From: JAFGPJ01 sp964439135
Lineage (GTDB): Bacteria > Planctomycetota > Phycisphaerae > Sedimentisphaerales > Anaerobacaceae
Assembly: GCA_964439135.1 (NCBI GenBank)
Contig: CAYTNN010000067.1
Coordinates: forward strand, 1-20,388
Direction of reading: 5' to 3'
Length of the DNA stretch: 20,388 nucleotides
Shown: positions 8,137 to 15,057 of the stretch, piece after piece
Layout: each line of letters starts with the position of its first letter
Position numbering within the stretch: the first letter of the stretch is position 1
Notes under the pieces: model-generated
Database searches by the model: none
What the model was told of the DNA's origin: nothing
Seen by the model: the letters and a program-made list of their open reading frames with translations, nothing else
Translations under genes and position numbers: made by a program

Positions 8137-8170
8137 GGTTAGCATGGCTCGTGGCCCTCCTTTCTTTTTT
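8137..8170 (+). terminator. Weak hairpin with T-rich tract (possible attenuator/terminator)
   Basis: GGTT (8137-8140) and AGC (8141-8143) can pair with GCT (8147-8149) and GGCC (8153-8156), with a three-base bulge, followed by CTCC and TTTCTTTTTT at 8161-8170. The stem is interrupted and uses G-U pairs, so it is weak. If real it would end a short RNA begun near 7897, or attenuate the secreted-protein gene. Confidence 0.25.
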
Positions 8171-8250
8171 GCAGTCAGTGTATTCAAATGCTCAACGCTC
8201 ACCAGGGAAATGCCCTTCGTTATAAGGGTTTTAGGCAAGGAGGTCTAAAA

Positions 8251-8715
8251 ATGTTAAAGAAGAGTCTAATTGGAGTTACATTATTGTTGGTACTGTCAGT
8301 ATCGATGCAAGCAACAAGTAAGGCAAGAGTTTTCGGTTCACTTTTGTACCTGCCGGAGAAAAGATGCTCGATTCCTGTGGTAATGGATGTTGGTATGTAT
8401 GTTGAGATATTGGATTGCCAAAACCTGTCTATCAAACTGAAACAAGTAGAATTCGATACATACGAAGGGTGTACTGATATCAGGGTAAAATCTAACTTTG
8501 ATCTGGAACTCGTGTGCAAGGTTAAGCCTACCGGTATGGTGCCGGGAGAGTATTCATGTTCGATAGATAATCCGAAGGTTCATCTCGATCTAAGTGAAAA
8601 TGTGGCGGTACGGAACGTTTGTGTCAAAGCTGAGAAAGTGAAAATTTTATACACTGCACCCGGTTTGGACGTCCATGTTGCAGATGTTACTATAACCGTA
8701 GTGCCGGAATTCTGA
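8251..8715 (+). CDS. Small secreted six-cysteine protein of unknown function (154 aa)
   Basis: I do not recognise this protein. The start at 8251 is chosen over an in-frame upstream ATG at 8188 because AAGGAGGT lies at 8238-8245, and because it yields a clean signal peptide: MLKK, a hydrophobic core LIGVTLLLVLSVS, then a cleavage-like region near Thr-Ser-Lys-Ala. The mature ~130 residues contain six cysteines (RCS, DCQ, GCT, VCK, SCS, VCV) and alternate hydrophobic and polar residues as in a beta-sandwich; three disulfides are possible. No lipobox, sorting signal or PEP-CTERM tail is seen. It follows a long hairpin-rich leader and precedes sppA, which has its own promoter, so it is probably transcribed alone. 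It may be a cell-envelope or extracellular binding protein. Confidence 0.72.
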   Translation: MLKKSLIGVTLLLVLSVSMQATSKARVFGSLLYLPEKRCSIPVVMDVGMYVEILDCQNLSIKLKQVEFDTYEGCTDIRVKSNFDLELVCKVKPTGMVPGEYSCSIDNPKVHLDLSENVAVRNVCVKAEKVKILYTAPGLDVHVADVTITVVPEF

Positions 8716-8848
8716 ATATTACTCGGCAGATTTTAATAATTGAGATATGTTGGGATGGATGGGCAAAATCCGCTCCTTTTAAAACAAAAGTAATCCCGTG
8801 GTTCTTATGATGGTCGCTGATGTTCTTTCGGTAAATGTTGGTCGAGGA

Positions 8849-8877
8849 TTGACAGCGTAAATTATGTTCTCTATAAT
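8849..8877 (+). promoter_or_regulatory. Consensus sigma70 promoter for sppA
   Basis: TTGACA at 8849-8854 and TATAAT at 8872-8877 are separated by exactly 17 nt, a perfect match to the vegetative consensus. The expected start near 8884 gives a leader of about 24 nt before the sppA ATG at 8908. Confidence 0.85.
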
Positions 8878-8907
8878 GCCTGCGTTGATTTTTTGAAAGG
8901 CAATATT

Positions 8908-9966
8908 ATGGATTTTGAGCAGGATAACAATATGTCAAGCCCGATGGAACCGCAGCCGGCAGGGCCGATATCAGGTCTGAACGCAAACCCACCGACAAAT
9001 AGACCGGCAAAGAAAGGATCCGGGTGGAGGATTTTCTGGGGCATTGTTTTAGCGTTTTCAGCTATGGCCAATATAGCACTGGTGTTAATGCTAATCGGCG
9101 TAGTCGCTATCTTTGCGACGGGGCAAAGAGGGATGCTCACCGAAGAAGTGATACGTGAGGGGCCGGCAAGGAATAAAATAGCTGTGATTACTTTGCAGGG
9201 CATAATTCATGGCCAGCTTGCCGGCGAGGTTTACCAGCAGTTGAAAGTGGCCGGGCGGGACAGGCGAGTGAAAGGATTGATTGTTCGTGTAAATTCGCCG
9301 GGAGGAACGGTTTCGGCCAGCGACCAGATATATAAGCAAATCAGGGAGTTCCGCAGCAAAGAAAACATACCGGTCGTTGCGTTTATGCAGGGAGTTGCCG
9401 CTTCGGGGGGATATTATACTTCCGTTGCGTGTGAGAAAATCATAGCTGAGCCGACAACGATTACCGGCTCGATTGGTGTGATAAGCTGGTATCTTGTTGT
9501 CCAGGAACTGTTGGAAGAAAAGCTCGGGGTTCTGCCGGTTACTGTAAAGTCGGGCCCGAAGAAGGATTGGCCAAGTTCATTCAGGCAGCCGGCCCCGGAA
9601 GAGCTTCAGTATATGCAGGACAAGCTCATAACACCCGCCTACGAGAGGTTCGTGCAGATTGTTGCCGAAGGTAGAAAGGAGACGCTTGATGCGAATGAGG
9701 TCAGACGGCTTGCTGACGGCGGTATTTTCGGCGCACAGGAAGCCCTCGACGAAAAGCTTATAGATGGTATCGGCTATCTGGATGAGGCGATAGAGTCGGT
9801 TAAATCTCTGGCGGGGATTGACAAGGCCCAGGTGGTGGAATATCGCAAGCCTTTTACTTTTACCGACATTTTGAGCACCCGCAAGCCGAGCTTATTAAAA
9901 CTCGACAGAAACACGCTGTACGAGCTTGGTACGCCGCAGGTATTGTATCTCTGGAGTGCATATTGA
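8908..9966 (+). CDS. sppA: Signal peptide peptidase SppA, S49 family (352 aa)
   Basis: Membrane-anchored serine protease that degrades cleaved signal peptides and misfolded envelope proteins. After a Pro/Asn-rich cytoplasmic N-terminus (residues 1-37) there is one membrane segment (about 39-66, FWGIVLAFSAMANIALVLML). The S49 domain follows with NSPGGTVSASD (about 129-139), the nucleophile Ser166 in VAASGGYY, TTITGSIGVIS, and the Lys general base at Lys218/Lys219 in SGPKKDWPSSF, about 52 residues after the serine as in B. subtilis SppA. This is the short single-domain form, not the double-domain E. coli type. ATG 8908 is preferred over the in-frame TTG at 8893 because AAAGG at 8896-8900 is correctly spaced for it. 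It has its own consensus promoter. Confidence 0.93.
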   Translation: MDFEQDNNMSSPMEPQPAGPISGLNANPPTNRPAKKGSGWRIFWGIVLAFSAMANIALVLMLIGVVAIFATGQRGMLTEEVIREGPARNKIAVITLQGIIHGQLAGEVYQQLKVAGRDRRVKGLIVRVNSPGGTVSASDQIYKQIREFRSKENIPVVAFMQGVAASGGYYTSVACEKIIAEPTTITGSIGVISWYLVVQELLEEKLGVLPVTVKSGPKKDWPSSFRQPAPEELQYMQDKLITPAYERFVQIVAEGRKETLDANEVRRLADGGIFGAQEALDEKLIDGIGYLDEAIESVKSLAGIDKAQVVEYRKPFTFTDILSTRKPSLLKLDRNTLYELGTPQVLYLWSAY

Positions 9967-10069
9967 TAGCCTGCGGGACTGAGATGCTCTAAATGCCTGA
10001 TGCGAGTCTGTAGATAACGGATGGCTCAATATTTACAAGCCTGCGCATTTTTTAAGGGAATATTAGATA

Positions 10070-11506
10070 ATGAGTCAATTCATAGTTTCTGTGATTTTGG
10101 TATCCATTTGGCCTTTCACCGCTGCCGGAGCGACAAATCGCCCGAGCATGGAACTGATAATAGCAGCACCGGATGGACAAAGTTTTATAGAGGCCGATTC
10201 CGCTCGTCCCTACATTCCATTTGGTACGAACTATTACGATCCCCACACCGGCTGGGCGCCCAAACTCTGGCGGCAGTTTGATGCCGATAAGGTTCGGCAG
10301 CACTTTGCTGTTATGAGCGGGATGGGCGTTAATTGTGCCCGTATTTTTCTAACTGCCGGCAGTTTCCAACCCACCGCTGAAAAGATCGAAGAGCAGGCTC
10401 TTGCGAAACTGGACACACTCGTTGAGATTGCTCGGGAGAAGCGCATACGGTTGATTCTTACTGGGCCGGACCACTGGGAAGGCCAGCCCGACTATTGGAA
10501 GCCGGACCGTTTCGCCGGCCAGGCAGCCCTGCGGGCTCTTGATCGTTTTTGGACTGTTGTGGCACAGCGTTACCGTGGCGAGCCGGCCATTTTTGCGTGG
10601 GACCTTCTTAACGAGCCGCATATACCCTGGTTTGTCGAACAATGGCGTCCACAATGGAACACCTGGCTCCAGAATACCTATGCAAACAAAAAAGCGCTGA
10701 AGGCCGCCTGGGGTGATGAACTGACCGAAGCTGACGAGTGGGGCAATGTGGCGGTGCCGGAGAATCTGCCAAATCAGGGAAATCCGAGGTTGCAGGACTG
10801 GCAACTTTTTAGAGAGCATCTGGCCGATGAGTGGGTGCGTCGCCAGGTTGAGGCTATCCGCCGGGCTGATCCTACTCACCTGGTTACGGTTGGGTATATC
10901 CAGTGGTCTTATCCGCTGGTTCGTTCGGGTAATCCAAACCGTTATGCCGCTTTCAATCCACGCCGACAAACTCGCTGGCTCGATTTCGCGACTATTCACT
11001 TCTACCCGACTCTGGGCAGTCCTTTTGAATCGGAGCAAAACCAGCGGAAAAACATAGGCTACTTACAGGGAGTTTTAGCCTACTGTCATATCGGCAAGCC
11101 TGTGGTTCTCGGTGAATTTGGATGGTATGGCGGCGGGGCACCCCAGCATCATCCTTACCTTAGCGAACAGCAGCAGGCTCGCTGGATAAGTGAGGAAATC
11201 GAGGCATCCCGTTCACTGGCCGATGGATGGCTGTCCTGGCCGTTTGCCGATACTCCCGAATCCGGTGATATCAGCCTGTTTGCCGGTCTGGTCAAGGCGG
11301 ACCTGACTCTCAAAGCCTGGGGCCATAAGTTCAAGGGGTTGGCGGAGAATCTGCCGGAATTGAAAAAGTCAACGCCGATGCTGCCTTCCTTTGATTTTCC
11401 TATAGCCTTGACAGCAAATGATAGCGAACTCGACCGGATGAATCAAGCTTACATAAAAGACATTCAGCAGGCAATCATAAAAGCCGCAGCAGGAAATGAG
11501 CGATGA
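10070..11506 (+). CDS. Secreted clan GH-A glycoside hydrolase, cellulase (GH5-like) family (478 aa)
   Basis: Predicted exported beta-glycosidase. An N-terminal signal peptide (MSQFIVSVILVSIWPFTAAGA, cleavage near residue 21) precedes a (beta/alpha)8 barrel. FGTNYY (51-56) is typical of the first strand; the acid/base is Glu182 in WDLLNEPH; the nucleophile is probably Glu349 in VVLGEFGW; IHFYPT (309-314) precedes it. This spacing fits GH5 and related families such as GH2 or GH42-type catalytic cores; the exact family and substrate (mannan, glucan, galactoside) are not readable. AAGGG at 10054-10058 supports the start. The last residues and the stop codon lie inside the convergent tRNA-Lys gene, an overlap of 10 nt. 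It could feed oligosaccharides to the sugar operon, but the two are not co-transcribed. Confidence 0.87.
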   Translation: MSQFIVSVILVSIWPFTAAGATNRPSMELIIAAPDGQSFIEADSARPYIPFGTNYYDPHTGWAPKLWRQFDADKVRQHFAVMSGMGVNCARIFLTAGSFQPTAEKIEEQALAKLDTLVEIAREKRIRLILTGPDHWEGQPDYWKPDRFAGQAALRALDRFWTVVAQRYRGEPAIFAWDLLNEPHIPWFVEQWRPQWNTWLQNTYANKKALKAAWGDELTEADEWGNVAVPENLPNQGNPRLQDWQLFREHLADEWVRRQVEAIRRADPTHLVTVGYIQWSYPLVRSGNPNRYAAFNPRRQTRWLDFATIHFYPTLGSPFESEQNQRKNIGYLQGVLAYCHIGKPVVLGEFGWYGGGAPQHHPYLSEQQQARWISEEIEASRSLADGWLSWPFADTPESGDISLFAGLVKADLTLKAWGHKFKGLAENLPELKKSTPMLPSFDFPIALTANDSELDRMNQAYIKDIQQAIIKAAAGNER

Positions 11507-11569
11507 AGGGCTCGAACCTTCGACCTGCTGATTAAGAGTCAGCTGCTCTACCAACTGAGCTAATCGCCC
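11497..11569 (-). tRNA. tRNA-Lys (anticodon CTT)
   Basis: A complete 73-nt cloverleaf reads on the - strand: acceptor GGGCGAT paired with ATCGCTC (one G-U), D-arm GCTC/GAGC with AGTTGGTA loop, anticodon stem GCTGA/TCAGC with loop CTCTTAA giving anticodon CTT (codon AAG), a five-base variable region AGGTC, and T-arm GAAGG-TTCGAGC-CCTTC. The discriminator base is A and CCA is not encoded. The 3' acceptor end overlaps the last 10 nt of the convergent glycoside hydrolase gene. Confidence 0.96.
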
Positions 11570-11604
11570 TGATTTCTGCGTAATAGAAATCGATTGGCAG
11601 ACAC

Positions 11605-11632
11605 TTTATACTCGCAGCGATGATATTGCAAG
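11605..11632 (-). promoter_or_regulatory. Probable promoter of tRNA-Lys
   Basis: On the - strand, CTTGCA (11632-11627) and TATAAA (11610-11605) are separated by 16 nt. Transcription would start near 11598, about 29 nt upstream of the tRNA 5' end, a normal distance for a processed leader. Confidence 0.45.
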
Positions 11633-11692
11633 AAAAAATAGTCGCAAATTCCCGCTTGTTGCTCGGTGTTCTCCGCTGGAAGTGAAATATCC

Positions 11693-11721
11693 TTGCAAAG
11701 CTTTGTCTTTTGGACTATAAA
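11693..11721 (+). promoter_or_regulatory. Probable promoter of proS
   Basis: TTGCAA at 11693-11698 and TATAAA at 11716-11721 are separated by 17 nt. A start near 11728 gives a leader of about 65 nt before the proS ATG at 11794. The hexamers match those proposed for the divergent tRNA-Lys promoter. Confidence 0.6.
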
Positions 11722-11793
11722 TCGCTCTAAACGTATCGATTTTGGAATTGATGATAAGACGATCTAAGATTGACAGGCCATAAGGGACGAAAT

Positions 11794-13533
11794 ATGAGAT
11801 ACAGCCGGATGTTTATACCTACGGTTAAAGAAATTCCTGCCGATGCCGAAGTAGCCAGCCACCAATTGATGATTCGAGCGGGTTTGAGCCGGAAGGTCGC
11901 CAGCGGAACATATACCTACCTGCCGCTCGGCTGGCGCAGCCTGCTAAAGATTATCGCAATCGTCCGTGAGGAAATGAACAAAGCAGGCGCCCAGGAGATT
12001 ATCGTGCCGTCCATGCAGCCGCTTGAGCTTTGGGACAGAACCGGCCGCAGTGTTGATTACGGCCCGACAATGTTCCGCTTCGAGGACCGTCACGGAAGGA
12101 TGAACGTGCTCGGTCCGACAGCCGAGGAAGTATTTACGACTCTGATAGCCGGCGAGGTTAAATCGTATAAGCAGTTGCCGATTAACATTTATCAGATAAG
12201 CTCGAAATTCCGCGATGAGTTTCGGCCTCGGTTTGGCGCGATTCGGTCCCGTGAATTTATAATGAAGGATGCTTATAGCTTCGATGTCGGTCCGGAAAGC
12301 CTCGATAAATCATATCAGGCCATGTACGATGCATATTGCAGGATTTTCACACGTTGCGGGCTCGAATACGTAATTGTCGAAGCAGAATCCGGCGAGATGG
12401 GCGGCTCAGGCTCGCATCAATTCACCGTGCCCTGCGAATCCGGCGAGGATACAATTGTATATACCGAAGACGGCTCCTATGCGGCAAACCTCGAAAGAGC
12501 GGAAGTGGACCCGCTGCCGAAAGAGCAAGCTGATGCGGAAATTCCACTGCCAGAAGAAGTTCACACTCCAAATGTCGGCACCATTGATGCGGTCTGCGGT
12601 TTTCTCGGGTCCCGGCCGAACGATATGATTAAGACGCTAATTTACAGTGTCGGGCAGCGGACAATTGCCGCTCTCGTACGCGGTGACCACGAATTGAATC
12701 CCGAGAAATTAACACAACTCATCGGCGGCGAGCATATGGACCTGGCCAGCGAATTGACGATACAAGAAGTAACCGGAGCCAAAGTTGGCTTTGCCGGGCC
12801 GATAGGCATAAGCGGTAAGGTCTCGAAAATGATTATCGACCACGCTGTAGCGGCAATGGCGGCAGGCATCGCCGGAGCCAATAAAAGCGACTATCATGTT
12901 AAAAACGTTGTGCCCGGCAGGGATTTTCCGCTTGAAGGTGAGAATATTGCCGTTGCCGATATCCGCTTAGCGGGAGAGGGTGATACGTATAAGGGCAAAA
13001 AGCTGCTCTTTAAGAAGGGTATCGAAGTCGGACAGGTCTTTAAGCTTGGAACAAAATACAGCAAAAAACTCGGAGCGAAATTCCTTGATGAAGAAGGAAA
13101 CGAAAAGCCCTGTATCATGGGCTGCTATGGGATTGGCATAAATCGTATCTTCGCTTCGGCGATCGAGCTTGGCAATGACAAGAACGGCATTATCTGGCCG
13201 ATCAGCATTGCTCCCTGCGAGGTTATTATTACTTCTGTGAATCAGGATGATGAAGAAGTTGCCCGGGTTGCCGGCGACATCTATGAGCAGTTGCTTGGCA
13301 AAGGTATTGATGTATTGCTGGACGACAGGACCATGCGTGCTGGAGTTAAGTTCAAAGATGCCGACCTGATTGGTATTCCTGTTAGGATAACCGTCGGTAA
13401 GAAGTCCCTGGCCGAAGGTAATGTCGAGGTAAAGCTGCGATCGAAGCCCGAAAGCAGCAAGGTAAGCGTCGAGGATGCGACAGCCAAAGTGATAGAACTT
13501 GTTAATGAACTCAAAGAACAGTTGAAAGTCTGA
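11794..13533 (+). CDS. proS: Prolyl-tRNA synthetase, bacterial type with editing domain (579 aa)
   Basis: Class II aminoacyl-tRNA synthetase that charges tRNA-Pro. The N-terminus MRYSRMFIPTVKEIPADAE is characteristic. Motif 1 lies about 62-77, motif 2 begins at residue 139 (FRDEFRPRFGAIRSREF, then MKDAYSFD), and motif 3 (GCYGIGINRIFASAIE) begins near 443. Between motifs 2 and 3 is the inserted YbaK-like editing domain (about 240-400), which removes mis-acylated alanine. The anticodon-binding domain fills the C-terminus. Length fits the E. coli form (572 aa). ATG 11794 is chosen over the in-frame TTG at 11770 because the family starts here and AAGGGA at 11782-11787 is 6 nt away. The gene is followed after 19 nt by the Tat-exported isomerase-like gene. 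Confidence 0.97.
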   Translation: MRYSRMFIPTVKEIPADAEVASHQLMIRAGLSRKVASGTYTYLPLGWRSLLKIIAIVREEMNKAGAQEIIVPSMQPLELWDRTGRSVDYGPTMFRFEDRHGRMNVLGPTAEEVFTTLIAGEVKSYKQLPINIYQISSKFRDEFRPRFGAIRSREFIMKDAYSFDVGPESLDKSYQAMYDAYCRIFTRCGLEYVIVEAESGEMGGSGSHQFTVPCESGEDTIVYTEDGSYAANLERAEVDPLPKEQADAEIPLPEEVHTPNVGTIDAVCGFLGSRPNDMIKTLIYSVGQRTIAALVRGDHELNPEKLTQLIGGEHMDLASELTIQEVTGAKVGFAGPIGISGKVSKMIIDHAVAAMAAGIAGANKSDYHVKNVVPGRDFPLEGENIAVADIRLAGEGDTYKGKKLLFKKGIEVGQVFKLGTKYSKKLGAKFLDEEGNEKPCIMGCYGIGINRIFASAIELGNDKNGIIWPISIAPCEVIITSVNQDDEEVARVAGDIYEQLLGKGIDVLLDDRTMRAGVKFKDADLIGIPVRITVGKKSLAEGNVEVKLRSKPESSKVSVEDATAKVIELVNELKEQLKV

Positions 13534-13552
13534 TATAGAAAAGGAGATACTA

Positions 13553-14440
13553 ATGAACAACAATAAACTTTCAAGGCGAAGCTTTATGCGCAGCAGTTCT
13601 CTAATTGCTGCCGGGACTATTGCCGGCACATTGGCTCGCGCCGGGCAGGCCGTCACCGCGGACGATGTCGAACGGATCGTCAAGAACGGCCGTATCAATC
13701 AATCAGTCAGTAAATGGTGCTACGGCAAGTTCTCGGTCGAAGAAATGTGTGTAATCGGCAAGAAAATGGGCTTAAAAGCAATCGACCTGCTTGGGCCGAA
13801 TGACTTTCCTACGTTGAAAAAATACGGCCTTGAATGTTCGATGATTAACACGCACGGCCTGACGAAGGGGATCAACAGAAAAGAGAACCATGAGGAATGT
13901 CTTAACAAAATTCGCACGGCAATTGATGCCGCCGCTGAGTACAAATATCCGAACGTGATTTCCTTTCCCGGCAACCGCGAAGGTATGCCCGACGACGTCG
14001 GTGTTGAAAACTCGGTCATCGCTTTGAAGAAAATCGCCGGATATGCCGAGAAGAAAGGCGTCACCATCTGTCTGGAATATCTCAACAGTAAGGTCAATCA
14101 CAAAGACTACATGTTTGACAATATGTCCTGGGGTGTCGAGGTCTGCAAGAAAGTGGGTTCCGAGAGTGTCAAGATTCTCTATGATATTTATCATGCCCAG
14201 ATTATGGAAGGTGACATCATCCGCACGCTTCGCGATAATAAGGATTATATCGGCCACTACCATACGGGCGGCAATCCCGGCCGAAACGAAATCGACGAGA
14301 CGCAGGAGCTGTACTATCCGGCGATTATGCGTGCCATTGTCGAGACTGGGTACAAAGGGTATGTAGCGCACGAATTTGTCCCGAAGAACAAGGATCAGAT
14401 CGCGTCTCTTGCGTATGCCGTGCGAATCTGCGATGTTTGA
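13553..14440 (+). CDS. Tat-exported sugar phosphate isomerase/epimerase-like TIM barrel (295 aa)
   Basis: The N-terminus carries a twin-arginine signal (SRRSFMRSS, Arg8-Arg9) followed by a hydrophobic stretch SLIAAGTIAGTLA, so the folded, metal-loaded protein should cross the membrane. The rest is an AP-endonuclease-2-type TIM barrel resembling hydroxypyruvate isomerase: CLEYLN (Glu175), LYDIYHAQIMEGD (Asp211, His214), GHYHTGGNPGRNE, and AHEFVP (Glu274) supply the expected metal ligands. Exported barrels of this kind are, from general knowledge, expanded in Planctomycetota and often of unknown substrate. The start has a strong AAAGGAG site at 13540-13546. It lies between proS and the DUF4416 gene, whose start is 2 nt after its stop, so the three are probably one transcript. 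Confidence 0.86.
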   Translation: MNNNKLSRRSFMRSSSLIAAGTIAGTLARAGQAVTADDVERIVKNGRINQSVSKWCYGKFSVEEMCVIGKKMGLKAIDLLGPNDFPTLKKYGLECSMINTHGLTKGINRKENHEECLNKIRTAIDAAAEYKYPNVISFPGNREGMPDDVGVENSVIALKKIAGYAEKKGVTICLEYLNSKVNHKDYMFDNMSWGVEVCKKVGSESVKILYDIYHAQIMEGDIIRTLRDNKDYIGHYHTGGNPGRNEIDETQELYYPAIMRAIVETGYKGYVAHEFVPKNKDQIASLAYAVRICDV

Positions 14441-14442
14441 CA

Positions 14443-14997
14443 ATGTGGAAGCTGAGAGAGCCTAATACTGTAAAGCTTGTCATAGGTGTTTTGGCCGCCA
14501 ACTATCAGTGTCTGAACAGTGCAGCCGATATACTAACCGACAAGTTCGGTAATGCCGATTTCACGAGCGATGTCTGGCCGTTTGACAAAACAGATTATTA
14601 CCAGGACCAGACAGGCCCTCGGATATTAAGGCAGTTTTTGAGTATCGAAAAGCTCATCGATCCGGGCAGGCTGGCAAAAATCAAACTCCGGACAAACAAG
14701 CTTGAGCAAAAATTGGCCAAAGTTCTGAGCATTCCTCTGCCAAGACCGGTTAACCTGGATCCCGGCATAATCGAGCCTTCAAAGCTGGTTTTAGCCACAA
14801 CAAAAAACTATTCGCATCGTATATATATAGGCAGAAAAATGTACGCCGAAGTGACACTGATTTTTGACAAGGGCAGTTGGAAGCCTTTGGATCATACATA
14901 CCCGGACTACAAGCAGCAATGTTACTTCGATTTCTTTGAAAAAGTCAGAACCCGGCTGCTGGAGCAGCTAAAATCGTCGCGTCGCGAAAAAGCATAG
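14443..14997 (+). CDS. DUF4416 family protein (184 aa)
   Basis: Family recognisable from KLVIGVLAA at the N-terminus, WPFDKTDYY, GPRILRQFLSIEKLIDPG, IKLRTNKLE, RPVNLDPG, KLVLATTKNYSHRIYIG, YAEVTL and HTYPDY. No function is established; the protein is cytoplasmic, without signal or membrane segment, and the conserved Asp/Tyr/His-rich blocks suggest a ligand- or metal-binding site. ATG 14443 is preferred over TTG 14437, which would overlap the upstream stop. The 2-nt gap to the Tat-exported isomerase-like gene implies translational coupling. A stable hairpin begins 5 nt after its stop. Confidence 0.9.
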   Translation: MWKLREPNTVKLVIGVLAANYQCLNSAADILTDKFGNADFTSDVWPFDKTDYYQDQTGPRILRQFLSIEKLIDPGRLAKIKLRTNKLEQKLAKVLSIPLPRPVNLDPGIIEPSKLVLATTKNYSHRIYIGRKMYAEVTLIFDKGSWKPLDHTYPDYKQQCYFDFFEKVRTRLLEQLKSSRREKA

Positions 14998-15001
14998 CTT
15001 A

Positions 15002-15043
15002 GCCCCCAGGCCCGTCCTGAGGGGCATTTAACGTTATATTTTT
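15002..15043 (+). terminator. Hairpin after the DUF4416 gene, possible terminator
   Basis: GCCCC (15002-15006) and CAGG (15007-15010) pair with CCTG (15016-15019) and GGGGC (15021-15025) with one bulged A, around a CCCGT loop. The T-rich tract comes only about ten bases later (15036-15043, TATATTTTT-like), so termination may be partial. It separates the proS group from the polysaccharide pair. Confidence 0.5.
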
Positions 15044-15057
15044 AGGGAGTTGTCAGT

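Larger units (their letters stand above)
7780..8250 (+). other. Gene-free, hairpin-rich leader region (possible structured RNA / 5' UTR)
   Basis: These 471 nt separate the sugar operon from the secreted-protein gene and hold no credible gene. Hairpins visible on the + strand: 7975-7980 with 7991-7996 (6 bp); 8036-8042 with 8053-8059 (perfect 7 bp, TTGTCCG/CGGACAA); 8081-8110, an extended stem of AAG, CTCTC and GTCC paired with CTT, GAGAG and GGAC around an ATAG loop; and 8213-8217 with 8224-8228 (5 bp), ending 9 nt before the Shine-Dalgarno. A purine-rich unpaired stretch lies at 7965-7974. I could not match it to a riboswitch, RNase P, tmRNA, 6S or SRP RNA consensus I know. It may be a long regulated leader or a separate small RNA; chance folding is not excluded. 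Confidence 0.4.

Noticed and set aside
7997..8248. An 83-codon open frame on the + strand in the leader region, and a 73-codon one on the - strand (8017-8238)
   Set aside because: Neither has a good ribosome site, recognisable domain or coding-like composition, and both run through the hairpin stems of the leader.
8188..8250. Extended N-terminus (start at 8188) for the small secreted protein
   Set aside because: It would bury the signal peptide 21 residues in and ignore the AAGGAGGT site directly before ATG 8251.
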